A stretch of DNA of 64,000 bases from JAXGMQ01 sp040768585 (GTDB taxonomy: Bacteria; Caldisericota; Caldisericia; JAAYUI01), in contig JAXGMQ010000001.1 in NCBI GenBank assembly GCA_040768585.1, forward strand, positions 2,046,001-2,110,000. The letters run 5' to 3'. Within the stretch, counting starts at the first letter, position 1; each line of letters begins with the position of its first letter. The position numbers were made by a program, and so were the translations under genes. Positions 8,038-17,765 of this stretch are shown here, piece by piece. The notes beneath the pieces are model-generated. The model was not told the origin of the DNA. It ran no database searches and worked only from the letters and a program-made list of their open reading frames with translations.

Positions 8038-8170
8038 TTTTGTGAGTTTTTTTGTAACCTACAAGATGGACTCGGAAAAGCAGTGTAGTAACCAAAAGAG
8101 TTGGTGAATACGTAAGCTTCTGGTTGTTAATTGACACATTATGGAGCTTATCTATAATCTCTCTCGTTGC

Positions 8171-8246
8171 GGGGTCGTAGTGTAGCGGTCAACACATCAG
8201 CCTGTCACGCTGAAGACCGGGGGTTCGAATCCCCTCGATCCCGCCA
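8171..8246 (+). tRNA. tRNA-Asp (GTC)
   Basis: Acceptor GGGGTCG pairs with CGATCCC, discriminator G and encoded CCA. Anticodon stem TCAGC/GCTGA with loop CTGTCAC gives GTC. The T-arm GGGGG/CCCCT with TTCGAAT is regular. Confidence 0.96.
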
Positions 8247-8334
8247 CTTCCTTTCTTAAGAATTCCCATTAAACCTCCACCTTGTTTGTTCATTATTTTG
8301 TGTGTATTTTTCTCATATGAATCTGGAGGCTTCA

Positions 8335-11300
8335 ATGCAGCTAAAGCGCGTAGTGTCATCAATATTCCTGGTATTACTCCTCATTACTTCGACTGTTTTC
8401 CTTGTTGGATTTTCCAATTATAAAAATAATATCGTCAACATTGTTGTGACACTCGATGGTGCTCCTGTGTCCAAGTTTCTCCCGGAAAACTATGTGAAGA
8501 AAAACATACCAGGTTTTGATTATGCTGTGGATGCCCTTGTGACAACCGCCGGGAACAGTGTTGAAGCTTTCTACAGAAACAACAACAATCTGTTTATCAC
8601 AAAAGACCATACATACACAGTTTTTAAGAAGGGTTTCTCAGCAGAGGTTTATGAGTCTGACATTGAGAGAATAAAAAACCTACCAGGTGTTGTTGATGTT
8701 TACAAATTGCCAGAGTATGAACTGTTTCTTGATGAGTCAATTGGACAAATCAGAGCAGATGAAGTTTGGAAACTCAAAGACAAAGATGGCAACAACATCA
8801 CCGGCAAGGGAATAAAGGTTGGAATAATTGATTCAGGTCTTGACTACCGCCACGAGGATTTGGGTGGTGGTTATGGCGCTGGTTACAAAGTTGTCGATGG
8901 TTATGATTTTACGGGAGATGACGAATTCTACTTTGATGGACAGAATCATGGCACACACGTTGCCGGCATCGTCGCGGCAAACGGGAAAGTCAAAGGTGTT
9001 GCCCCAGATGCCAGTCTGGTGGCGTTTAAGGTTTTCTCTGGAAGCGGTAGACGAACCAATGTGGCGGGGAATATTGAAAAAGCCATTGAAACAGCACTTC
9101 TTACAAAATGTGATGTGGTCAACATGTCCCTTGGCGCCGCAGGTGGAAATGTGGGTACACTAAGTGACACGATATATTTCAATGCAATCAATGCAGGAAT
9201 TACGTTCTGCGCTGCGGCTGGCAACAACGGAGCAAGGGCGCCAGGCAAATCGAAGGTAATTGGCTACCCAAGCAGCATAGAACCTCTCATATCGGTGGCA
9301 GCAACAGATGACACAAAACACCTTGTGATTGACATTGAAGATGAGGATTCAAACGATGTCTTACCTGGGCTTTTTGATAGCTCTCCGGAATGGAAGAATG
9401 AGCAATACGAGATAGTCGATTGCGGTTACGGCAATTCTGATGACGATTTCAAAGGACTCGACCTTGATGGGAAAATCGCTCTGATTGGTAGAGGCCCAGT
9501 GTCTGAGGACAAAGCCTATTTTAGATATAAAGTCATAAGAGCATCCCGACACGGAGCGGCTGGTTGCATTATTTACAACCATTCCTACGGCCCATATAGT
9601 GGTGGTCTTACCTTAACAGATGATATCGACCAGATGGGTAGCGATTCGGAGCTGATACCAACCTGTTCTGTGACCTATATGCAAGGTGACTTGCTAAAGA
9701 GGGTTTCAAGCTCAAAAACCAAGATATCCATAAGCTCAACGTATCTTAATGGCAGACTGGCATATTTCACTTCAGCGGGGCCATCCCCCGATTTAAAATT
9801 TAAGCCAGATGTTGCAGCCCCTGGAATGGGAATCTACAGCACCCTGAGGACACTCTCTGTTGCGAATTCGAATGAGCGCGTCAGTGTTTGGGCTGAGAAG
9901 CAGGGAACATCGATGGCTTGCCCCATTGTGTCAGGCGCAGTGGCTCTTCTTGCCCAGAAATTCCCAGATGAAACACCAGAGCTTTACAAGGCTAGACTGA
10001 TGTCGACGGCGACTCTTTTGTGGAATGATTTTGCGGGCGATTATGCGCCACTTACATCGCAAGGTTCTGGCAGGATTGATGTGAAGAGTGCAATTGAGGC
10101 GGAAGCTGTTTTCTCACCACCTGGCGCGACATCGGTTGCCAAGGACAACAAGGCGAAGTTCGAGTTTGAGATGCAAAATATCTCGAACCACACTATCGAA
10201 GGAAGTTTCAGGTATGTTTCGTTGGGTGGCGGAACGAAGACTGATTTTGACGGTGAAATGGTAAAAATCAAACCTGATGGAACATTGAGCATAAATCTTG
10301 AGGTTGAATCAACCAGGTATGTTGAGGGTATCGAAGAAGGAATTGTCTTTTTTGACACAGAGGAGCGGAGTTACCATCTCCCTTTGATGATTCAATTTGG
10401 GGGAACCAATATCCTCCCACAACTCTCTGATCTCCATGTGGAGGATAGAATTCTGGATGTTTCGGACTCAAATCCGGTCACGGTTACCTTCAGACTCAAC
10501 TTCGGCAGCTACTCAAGCGATCAACTCTCAGGTGAGTTCGTGACCAATAATTTCACAACGGCAAGAATAGATCTGGAAACAGAGGATGGACAATCCCTGG
10601 GAAAACTGCTTCATGACGACAATTTGCAGATTGGTTACTACAGAATGAAATGGAACGGTAGAGACCTGGATGGTTTCCTACAGGCAGCAAACGGGCTATC
10701 AGTCATCAGCGGTTGGGGTATTCGGTCAATATCTGGACTAAATAACGATGTACCGACGGTTATTGAGCAAAAACCCTCGTCGAAGGCTTTTGTTGATGTA
10801 ACAAGTTCGAGCCACCTCAAACCATTTGAGTGTGGAATTCAACTTATACCTGAGAAACCGAGTGTCGATGAGGAATTTGAAATAAGAGTCTCCTTGAAAC
10901 CCACCGTTGGAGTATTTGACGTATCATTTGTTCTGGATTACCCGCATGAGTATATCGCAATTGATGGGGCCTTTTTGGATACAATGTTTGATTACTTTGG
11001 TCAGATTGAGTTGACTGAGGTTGAGGGTGAGGAGGGTAGGCTTTTTGTGCGACTCTGGACAGAAAGCGAACTGGCGACCTACAACTCTGGTACGTGCATC
11101 TCATTTATTGCAAAACCGGTCGTTCCCTCAGGAAGCAAGAATATCCACCTTTCCATTGATGATATGATTGTCACAAGTGATCTTGGCAAGACCAAGTACC
11201 GTTCCAATCTACACTACTTCAAGACCAGAAAATGGTACAGCTTCTATGATCTAAACTTGGACGGTGTTGTAAACAAGAATGATTTTGATATACTCAAAAA

Positions 11301-11427
11301 CCATGTCGGTTCAATTCTAGGAGACGAGCTCTACCAGGAGTCAATGGATTTTGATGCTGATGGGCGGATCAACTCAAGAGACGTTATCAGATTAGCAAAG
11401 CAGCTTGGTAAGAGGCTCTCACCCTAG
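8335..11427 (+). CDS. Secreted S8 protease with cohesin-like and dockerin modules
   Basis: A 1030-residue exported subtilisin-family serine protease. Order: signal peptide (residues 1-25); I9-like propeptide (about 30-130); S8 domain with Asp166 (GIIDSGLD), His205 (HGTHVAG), an oxyanion Asn in AAAGNNG, a PA insert (about 330-450) and Ser526 (GTSMACP); a beta-sandwich; a FlgD-Ig-like segment (YRMKWNGRDLDG, about 760-800); a cohesin-like domain (about 833-957); and a C-terminal dockerin (about 968-1030) with two calcium loops, DLNLDGVVNKND and DFDADGRINSRD. Start chosen at ATG 8335, five bases after GGAGG; an earlier ATG at 8302 lacks a ribosome site. All catalytic residues are present. It heads a three-gene plus-strand cluster. 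Protease class is certain; complex formation through the modules is inferred. Confidence 0.93.
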   Translation: MQLKRVVSSIFLVLLLITSTVFLVGFSNYKNNIVNIVVTLDGAPVSKFLPENYVKKNIPGFDYAVDALVTTAGNSVEAFYRNNNNLFITKDHTYTVFKKGFSAEVYESDIERIKNLPGVVDVYKLPEYELFLDESIGQIRADEVWKLKDKDGNNITGKGIKVGIIDSGLDYRHEDLGGGYGAGYKVVDGYDFTGDDEFYFDGQNHGTHVAGIVAANGKVKGVAPDASLVAFKVFSGSGRRTNVAGNIEKAIETALLTKCDVVNMSLGAAGGNVGTLSDTIYFNAINAGITFCAAAGNNGARAPGKSKVIGYPSSIEPLISVAATDDTKHLVIDIEDEDSNDVLPGLFDSSPEWKNEQYEIVDCGYGNSDDDFKGLDLDGKIALIGRGPVSEDKAYFRYKVIRASRHGAAGCIIYNHSYGPYSGGLTLTDDIDQMGSDSELIPTCSVTYMQGDLLKRVSSSKTKISISSTYLNGRLAYFTSAGPSPDLKFKPDVAAPGMGIYSTLRTLSVANSNERVSVWAEKQGTSMACPIVSGAVALLAQKFPDETPELYKARLMSTATLLWNDFAGDYAPLTSQGSGRIDVKSAIEAEAVFSPPGATSVAKDNKAKFEFEMQNISNHTIEGSFRYVSLGGGTKTDFDGEMVKIKPDGTLSINLEVESTRYVEGIEEGIVFFDTEERSYHLPLMIQFGGTNILPQLSDLHVEDRILDVSDSNPVTVTFRLNFGSYSSDQLSGEFVTNNFTTARIDLETEDGQSLGKLLHDDNLQIGYYRMKWNGRDLDGFLQAANGLSVISGWGIRSISGLNNDVPTVIEQKPSSKAFVDVTSSSHLKPFECGIQLIPEKPSVDEEFEIRVSLKPTVGVFDVSFVLDYPHEYIAIDGAFLDTMFDYFGQIELTEVEGEEGRLFVRLWTESELATYNSGTCISFIAKPVVPSGSKNIHLSIDDMIVTSDLGKTKYRSNLHYFKTRKWYSFYDLNLDGVVNKNDFDILKNHVGSILGDELYQESMDFDADGRINSRDVIRLAKQLGKRLSP

Positions 11428-11471
11428 AGTGTTTTTTTGCTTCAATCATACTCAAGGATCAAGGAGTTGAT

Positions 11472-14400
11472 ATGAGATTTGGAATTGCCCTAACTCTTTC
11501 GCTCTTGTTGGTTTTCTCGGCTGTGGGATTGGGTTTTGCCGGGACAACCGCAGGCAACGTAGATGTGATGATAGCACTGAATTCTAGTGCACCAGTCGAT
11601 TTCAGGGACACATCCGTGCTAGATGTGGTTCGTGGCAATGCCCAGATAGCGCTTGTATCTGCTTCAGAGGCACTCACTGATTTAGTTCCAGATGCTCAAA
11701 TAGTTAGTGAAATTGATTATCTATTCTGTGGTCTGATCGCCAGTGTCCCATTCGACTCGATTTCAAGGCTTGAAAACGCAAGATGGGTAAAGGATGTGAC
11801 GGTACTGGGTCATCTTGTTCCATCATCGCTACAGTCAACGTCTGACATGGTAAATGGATCAGCGGTCTACAATCTGACTGACAAGAATGGAAAATCCGTG
11901 CAGGGGCTTGATATCCTTGTCGGTGTCATCGATAGCGGAATTGACTACAATCACAAACACCTCGGGGACGGAGCTATGGGACAATCCTCCAAGGTTGTGG
12001 GAGGAGTCAATTATGTTAATAAAGATCAAGCTCCACTTGACGACACGCCTATCTCCCATGGAACAAGTGTCGCTGGTCTGATAGCCTCTGACAATACCAG
12101 TGTGTCGGTTGCCCCGAAGGCAAAACTCATGTCTTACAAGGTGTACTCGAACTATGACAGAGAAATAAAAGAAAGCACGGTAGTTTCAGCAATTGATCAG
12201 GCAGCGAAGGATGGTTGCCACGTAATCAATATTTCTTTGTCGGAACCAGGTGGAAGCTCTGGGAATCTTTCAGCAGCTGCAAAGACTGCACAGAAGGCAG
12301 TTGAAAGTGGGATAGTCGTCGTTGCCGCGGCGGGTGATTTTGGTACATACTGCAACCGATCAGACAAGGGCACTGTTGGTGGAGCAGGACTTGCTCCCGA
12401 TGCGATTTGTGTCGGCTCAATGGATGCAAGGGCAATTTTCAATGTCAAAGTTGATGGAGCAAACTTCAATTTCACAGGTCTTTCTCCAGTCCCATATATC
12501 CAGTTTGACAATAAGACAACTGAGATTATCGATGCAGGCTTTGGTTCAGAGAGTGAATTGGATGGTTTGAGAATCAGAGGCAAATACGTCCTTGTCGAAA
12601 GAGGGCCATCAATCGGGAGAGCAATCCCGTTCTACCAAAAAGTGTTAAACGCAAAGAAGAAAGGTGCAATCGGAGTCATCTGTTGGAACAACACACCAGG
12701 TGAATTGGTGCAGATGCAGCTTGACACGGACTACCAGACGGGTGAAAAACTCACTGGTAAAGACCTCATTCCGGCATGCTTCCTTAGCAACACAGACGGA
12801 AGTGTTCTCAGGACGCTTTTAAAAGACAAATCAGTTTCAGTAGTCATATCGGAAGGCAATAATAACATCCTGGCAAGAACAACATCCATTGGCCCAACTG
12901 AAGATTTAAAATTCAAACCGGACGTGTGTGCCCCCGGAATCGGTCTCGTTGCACCAATTTCTCTTAATCCTGCTATGGAGTCCAAGATTCCACATACAAA
13001 CAGTTTCTCTGGAACCTCAGCAAGCACTGCTATCGTTTCCGGTGCTGCTGCGCTCATCAAGCAGATGCACCCAGATTGGTACCCATCAGACATAAGACTT
13101 GCCCTCATGAACACATCCTCAATCGTTAGAAACGTTGTTAACGGAACACCCTCAAGCTTCCTGATTCAGGGCGCTGGAAGGATTGATATACACTCAGCAA
13201 TCAATGCTCCTGCAGTTGTTAGCCCAGGAGGCGTTATTGCAAAGCCATCAGAGAAGGTAAGTTTGCAATTGACAGGCATGGGTAAAGCTGAGAGTTTTGA
13301 GGTTTCGGTCGAAGTACCCGATGCTTTCTCCTCAATGGTGGAGTTTGAGATTTCTGAAACATCCATCTCGGTGCCGGAGGACGGCATCAAAAATGTTGAA
13401 ATCACGCCATTTTTCAATCAGGCAAAAATTCCATGCAACATTGAGTGTGTTGTCTGGTTTACGGCTGGCGCTACCAAGCTCCATGTTCCTTTTATCTGCT
13501 GGAAGGGTTTTGCAGCTTCGGAGAGAAGAAACGTCACAAATTTCACTGCCACCGGCAATAAGATTGACTACTCGGTCGGCGTTGATGGAATCACCGTTGA
13601 GTACAATGTTGCGATGGGCGATTTGTATTCCTATAAACCGTTTGCGTATGGTGACTATTACAAAGCCGACATGAGTGAAACAAACCAAACAGTCCTATCC
13701 AGTTGCAGGATTGACATCGTTGACGGCAACAATGACACCTGGAAAACCATTAGAAAATGTGAGAACATCGAATATGGTCACTACAAGTTCGATTGGGATG
13801 GGTTAGTCGGTGTTGGCGGTGAGAAGCTTCCAAACGGAAATTATAAACTCAAACTTGCCTGGGAAGAGGCCAGGGTTGTTGAATCTGGCACAGAGAAGAT
13901 GATATATACAGACACGATCGTTAGTGATGGCGATTTGACTGTGACAGGTAGCAATGTCCCAGCCCCAGCCCAGTTCCATCTTTATTCCAGACCAACCAAG
14001 CCAACTGTGGATCAAAAATTTGTCATTGATTTGTATCTGACTCATGCGCGAGACGTGTCCAGTTTATCGCTTGATATTGTCTACCCGATTGATGAAATCG
14101 AAATTCTGGACATCAGAGCAGGAGATTTCCTAAGACTTGATGGAGCCGCTGTTGAGGAAGAGATTTTTATGGAAGAGGAAGAGGGAAGAATAAAGATCTT
14201 CGCAAAGAGGCTTTCAGATAAAGGAATCGATGGTCACGGGCTGATTGCGAGATTTGTAGCAAAGTGCTCAGACGTTGTTTTCCCAACAGCCGGATACGAT
14301 AACAAGAAACTGATAGACTCTAAAGGTGAATCAATAAGTCACATGAGTTTTCCACTAAAGCTGGATATAACCGATGAGGAACAGCTAGTTGGTGACTTAA

Positions 14401-14567
14401 ACTTTGATGGTATTGTTGATTATACGGATATAGTGATACTGAGTAGGTCCTATGGATTAACAAGAGAACATCCAGATTATAACTTGATTGCTGATATTAA
14501 CGATGATGGAAAGGTCGATGATGCTGACCTTGAAAAACTGATTGCCAACTATGGCAAAGGGAACTGA
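11472..14567 (+). CDS. Second secreted S8 protease with cohesin-like and dockerin modules
   Basis: A 1031-residue paralogue of the preceding protease, 44 bases downstream, with an AAGGAG site before the ATG. Order: signal peptide (1-24), propeptide-like region, S8 domain with Asp154 (GVIDSGID), His196 (HGTSVAG) and Ser516 (SGTSAST), PA insert (about 340-465), beta-sandwich, FlgD-Ig-like segment (YKFDWDGLVGVGG), cohesin-like domain (about 835-966) and a C-terminal dockerin (about 973-1029) with loops DLNFDGIVDYTD and DINDDGKVDDAD. It departs from the first enzyme in the active site: the usual AAGN block reads AAAGDFG, so the oxyanion Asn appears to be Asp, and the second His of HGTH is Ser. 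It may have altered activity or specificity. Confidence 0.92.
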   Translation: MRFGIALTLSLLLVFSAVGLGFAGTTAGNVDVMIALNSSAPVDFRDTSVLDVVRGNAQIALVSASEALTDLVPDAQIVSEIDYLFCGLIASVPFDSISRLENARWVKDVTVLGHLVPSSLQSTSDMVNGSAVYNLTDKNGKSVQGLDILVGVIDSGIDYNHKHLGDGAMGQSSKVVGGVNYVNKDQAPLDDTPISHGTSVAGLIASDNTSVSVAPKAKLMSYKVYSNYDREIKESTVVSAIDQAAKDGCHVINISLSEPGGSSGNLSAAAKTAQKAVESGIVVVAAAGDFGTYCNRSDKGTVGGAGLAPDAICVGSMDARAIFNVKVDGANFNFTGLSPVPYIQFDNKTTEIIDAGFGSESELDGLRIRGKYVLVERGPSIGRAIPFYQKVLNAKKKGAIGVICWNNTPGELVQMQLDTDYQTGEKLTGKDLIPACFLSNTDGSVLRTLLKDKSVSVVISEGNNNILARTTSIGPTEDLKFKPDVCAPGIGLVAPISLNPAMESKIPHTNSFSGTSASTAIVSGAAALIKQMHPDWYPSDIRLALMNTSSIVRNVVNGTPSSFLIQGAGRIDIHSAINAPAVVSPGGVIAKPSEKVSLQLTGMGKAESFEVSVEVPDAFSSMVEFEISETSISVPEDGIKNVEITPFFNQAKIPCNIECVVWFTAGATKLHVPFICWKGFAASERRNVTNFTATGNKIDYSVGVDGITVEYNVAMGDLYSYKPFAYGDYYKADMSETNQTVLSSCRIDIVDGNNDTWKTIRKCENIEYGHYKFDWDGLVGVGGEKLPNGNYKLKLAWEEARVVESGTEKMIYTDTIVSDGDLTVTGSNVPAPAQFHLYSRPTKPTVDQKFVIDLYLTHARDVSSLSLDIVYPIDEIEILDIRAGDFLRLDGAAVEEEIFMEEEEGRIKIFAKRLSDKGIDGHGLIARFVAKCSDVVFPTAGYDNKKLIDSKGESISHMSFPLKLDITDEEQLVGDLNFDGIVDYTDIVILSRSYGLTREHPDYNLIADINDDGKVDDADLEKLIANYGKGN

Positions 14568-14581
14568 GGAGTGACTAGAGA

Positions 14582-17500
14582 ATGAAAAGGATTATCAGCT
14601 TCACTTTGGTGGCACTGCTGCTTCTTTCGGTGCCGGTGGTTGTGACACATGCCAATGCCAAAAGAGACGGAAAATTCGTTGTTGAGCAGGTTTTTGGTGT
14701 GATGGATGAGGATTATGTTGGCTCATTCAACCTGCTTGGACCAAACACCGTGGAATACGATTATGAATCAGCACTTTACTACCCGATGTGTGGTATGAAG
14801 GTTACAAGTGACGGCAATGTCCTTGTTGCTGACACTGCGTATGGAAGGATTCACGTTTTTGACGGTATGCTCGACCATGAAAAGGTGTTTGGTAGCCTTG
14901 GATTTGGTGATGGCAAGCTGCAGTATCCAGTTGACATCAATACCGATTCACATGGGAACATCTACATCGCAGACTTTTACAACTCATACGTTGCTAAGTT
15001 TGACTCCGACGGCGAATTTCTTGGTAGATTTGGCGCTCACGGAGACGAAAACGGCGAGTTTATAGGTCCAGGTGGTGTTGCTGTAGACGACAATGGAAAC
15101 GTGTATGTTTCAGACGGTCACACAGCCAGAGTTCAGAAGTTTGATTCGAACTTCAATTATCTTCTTTCTTTCAACACAGACATCAACAACAGGGCACCGC
15201 TTAATGCTCCAGGACCAATTCGCATCGGTCCAAATGGTAATATCTACGTTGCTGAGATGTCCTCTGGTCAGGTTTATAAATTCAGCGATGATGGAAAGTA
15301 TCTTGGAGCAGCGCTCAAGCTTGAAAAGGGTGAGGGCGTTGGAAAACTAGGTTCGTTTGAAATCGACTCAAATGGCAAGCTCTATATGCTCAACAGAGCT
15401 CCCTCAGGCAACATTATTCTGATAGCAGATAAGAGTGGTTCGATTCAGTCGAAGATAAGAGGCTTTATTGGTGTCGATGACATGGCTGACGGATTGGCTT
15501 TGGCATCAGATGGAACCATATATGTTCATGTGTATGGGCAAACATCCGGAGATGATTACTTCCCGGACAGACCATTTATCTGTGGTAATGTACAAAAACT
15601 TCTTCATATTGATGAGTCCGGTAGCGTTATCGGCAAAGAACTTGAGTTCAACCCATCTGATAGTGAAAGAGGCGGTTCAATAGCCGATTGTGCGGTTTCA
15701 CTTAGCGGTAATGTGTACGGTATATCGGTAATTTTTAGATCAGATGGTACTCCAGCAAGTAGAGTGCTTATTTGGGACAAGGATGGAGATCACATCGACA
15801 CTATTGATCCAGATGATTTTGAATTACCTGCGAATACAATTCTGTCTGCGATCACAATCGATTCCTATGATAATATTTTTGTAGCCGCAAACACTGCTGG
15901 TGGAGCCGCGATCGCGAAGCTTAACAATCAGACTGAGGAAGTCACGATTGTTGGAAGTGGCATCCTCGAAGGCCCAACGAGCCTCTGTGTTGATGCAATG
16001 GATAACATCTATGTTGCCGACAACACAAAGAAGTCGATTTTAGTATTTACAAGCCAGGGGCGTCTCAGGAATGAGTTTAGACTGAATATCAGACCAAACA
16101 GTGTCCACGTTGATCCCTTTAGGAATATAGTTGTAACCTCTGACTCTCAGATTGTTATCATCAACAAGAAGGGAAGAGAGATTGATAATTTTGGTGGACA
16201 GGGAAGAGCTCCAGGAAACATCTATTTCCCATACGGTGTTCTGTTCTCTGATTCGGGTGCTGTCATCGTCTCAGATTGTGAAAATGGTAGAATCCAGGTC
16301 TTTGAGCGCGGTGAAGGTTCTGATTATGAATTTTCTTACACCTCCGAGAGACAGTTCTACATTCCGTTTGGTATGTGCTGGGGTCCTGACAACAAGGTTT
16401 ACCTCTCTGACTACTTCCATGGAGTTATCTATAGAATAGGCATCGAGGGTGAAATTCCTCCAGGAACTGGCAATGTAGGCGGAGAGCCACCTATCCCCCC
16501 ACAGCCACCGGAACCAGAGACAATCCTCTCGGACGGAGAGATTATTTTTAACCCGAATGATGTGAAGGTTCAGGTTGGTTCAAACACAAATATCGACGTT
16601 GATATCAAGTATGCCTCCAACATCTACGGTGTTGGATTCACACTCAAGTATGACCCAAAACTCCTGAAGCTAGAGGATTGTAAACCAGGCGATTTCTTGA
16701 GTTCTGATGGAAACGAGAATCTTTTCTTCTACAAAGAGAGTGTTCCGGGAACAGTAGTTATTGGTGGACCAACTAGAACTTCGAATGTCGGTGGTATGAA
16801 CGGTCAGGGAAACCTCATTAAGCTTAAGATGTCTGGCATCAAAGAGGGAGACACAACACTCGAACTCACGGATGTACTTGTCAAAGATCCTGACCTCAAC
16901 AATATTCAGGTCATAACAAAGAGTTGCAGGGTCAAGATATCAGCCCAGGATAGCAAACCGCCAGAGATCAATGCAACAATTCCATCCTGCTCCTGGGAGA
17001 AATCCTACACTATAAACGGTTCAGTTGAGAGAGGTGCGACTGTCGAGATAGAGGTTTCTGGCAAGAAAACAAAGATTCCAACCAAGCCAGACGGTTCCTT
17101 CTCCTATAAGATGGATCTAAAGACAGGCGATAATGCATTTGCACTTATTGCAACAGATGATGCTGGCAACTCCAAGAGATATGACCATGTTATCAAACTT
17201 CAGACAAAGAATGTCATCATCATGTGGCTCAACAAAGCAAACTACATCCACAACAGTAAACCTTCGAACTTTGAAGTCCCGCCGCAGCTCATCGGTTCAT
17301 CAACCTACGTGCCACTTCGTGCCCTTGGTGATATGCTCAATTGTAACACTGAGTGGGTTGCAGCCGAGAGAAAGGTTATCTACACCTATACTGATCCGTG
17401 TTCCTCTGATAAAGTCGTACTCGAAATCTGGATTGGAAAGACCGATGCCAGAAAGAATGGTGCCCCATTCACAATCAACCCTGCCCCACAGATTGTAAAC

Positions 17501-17602
17501 AGCAGAACTCTTGTTCCACTTCGCGCAATCTCTGAGGGTCTTGGTGCAAAAGTCGACTGGGATGGAGCAACAAAGCAGATCACGATCACTCATCCACAGT
17601 AA
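14582..17602 (+). CDS. Secreted NHL-propeller protein with cohesin and CuAO_N domains
   Basis: A 1006-residue exported protein, 14 bases after the second protease. Order: signal peptide (1-25); a long NHL beta-propeller region (about 60-620) with repeats such as GGVAVDDNGNVYVSDG and NIYVADNTKKSILVF; a proline-rich linker (about 625-650); a clear cohesin domain (about 652-790; IYGVGFTLKYDPKLLKLED is diagnostic); an Ig-like domain (about 795-873); and a C-terminal CuAO_N-like domain (about 878-1006) with two PLRALG/PLRAIS repeats. There is no dockerin. With two dockerin proteases in the same operon, it is the best candidate for a receptor or scaffold. The CuAO_N end is common on surface proteins of anaerobes but its role is not established. 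Confidence 0.9.
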   Translation: MKRIISFTLVALLLLSVPVVVTHANAKRDGKFVVEQVFGVMDEDYVGSFNLLGPNTVEYDYESALYYPMCGMKVTSDGNVLVADTAYGRIHVFDGMLDHEKVFGSLGFGDGKLQYPVDINTDSHGNIYIADFYNSYVAKFDSDGEFLGRFGAHGDENGEFIGPGGVAVDDNGNVYVSDGHTARVQKFDSNFNYLLSFNTDINNRAPLNAPGPIRIGPNGNIYVAEMSSGQVYKFSDDGKYLGAALKLEKGEGVGKLGSFEIDSNGKLYMLNRAPSGNIILIADKSGSIQSKIRGFIGVDDMADGLALASDGTIYVHVYGQTSGDDYFPDRPFICGNVQKLLHIDESGSVIGKELEFNPSDSERGGSIADCAVSLSGNVYGISVIFRSDGTPASRVLIWDKDGDHIDTIDPDDFELPANTILSAITIDSYDNIFVAANTAGGAAIAKLNNQTEEVTIVGSGILEGPTSLCVDAMDNIYVADNTKKSILVFTSQGRLRNEFRLNIRPNSVHVDPFRNIVVTSDSQIVIINKKGREIDNFGGQGRAPGNIYFPYGVLFSDSGAVIVSDCENGRIQVFERGEGSDYEFSYTSERQFYIPFGMCWGPDNKVYLSDYFHGVIYRIGIEGEIPPGTGNVGGEPPIPPQPPEPETILSDGEIIFNPNDVKVQVGSNTNIDVDIKYASNIYGVGFTLKYDPKLLKLEDCKPGDFLSSDGNENLFFYKESVPGTVVIGGPTRTSNVGGMNGQGNLIKLKMSGIKEGDTTLELTDVLVKDPDLNNIQVITKSCRVKISAQDSKPPEINATIPSCSWEKSYTINGSVERGATVEIEVSGKKTKIPTKPDGSFSYKMDLKTGDNAFALIATDDAGNSKRYDHVIKLQTKNVIIMWLNKANYIHNSKPSNFEVPPQLIGSSTYVPLRALGDMLNCNTEWVAAERKVIYTYTDPCSSDKVVLEIWIGKTDARKNGAPFTINPAPQIVNSRTLVPLRAISEGLGAKVDWDGATKQITITHPQ

Positions 17603-17660
17603 GGTGCTCTACGGTCAACCGCTTAGCGTGTGTGTTGATTTGTGTTCTAATACAGCAGAA

Positions 17661-17693
17661 AAAGGGACGCCAGAGATGGCGTCCCTTTTTTTA
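17661..17693 (+). terminator. Terminator of protease cluster
   Basis: 12-base perfect stem AAAGGGACGCCA/TGGCGTCCCTTT (17661-17672 and 17677-17688) with a GAGA loop and a T-run. Confidence 0.92.
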
Positions 17694-17765
17694 TTAGTTG
17701 CTTACACTTTGACAAGACTATAGTATTGTGCGACTTTATATGTGTGGAGAAGGTAGGATGAAAAA

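Noticed and set aside
8302..8334. Earlier ATG for the first S8 protease
   Set aside because: No ribosome site precedes it, whereas the ATG at 8335 has GGAGG five bases upstream and starts the signal peptide.
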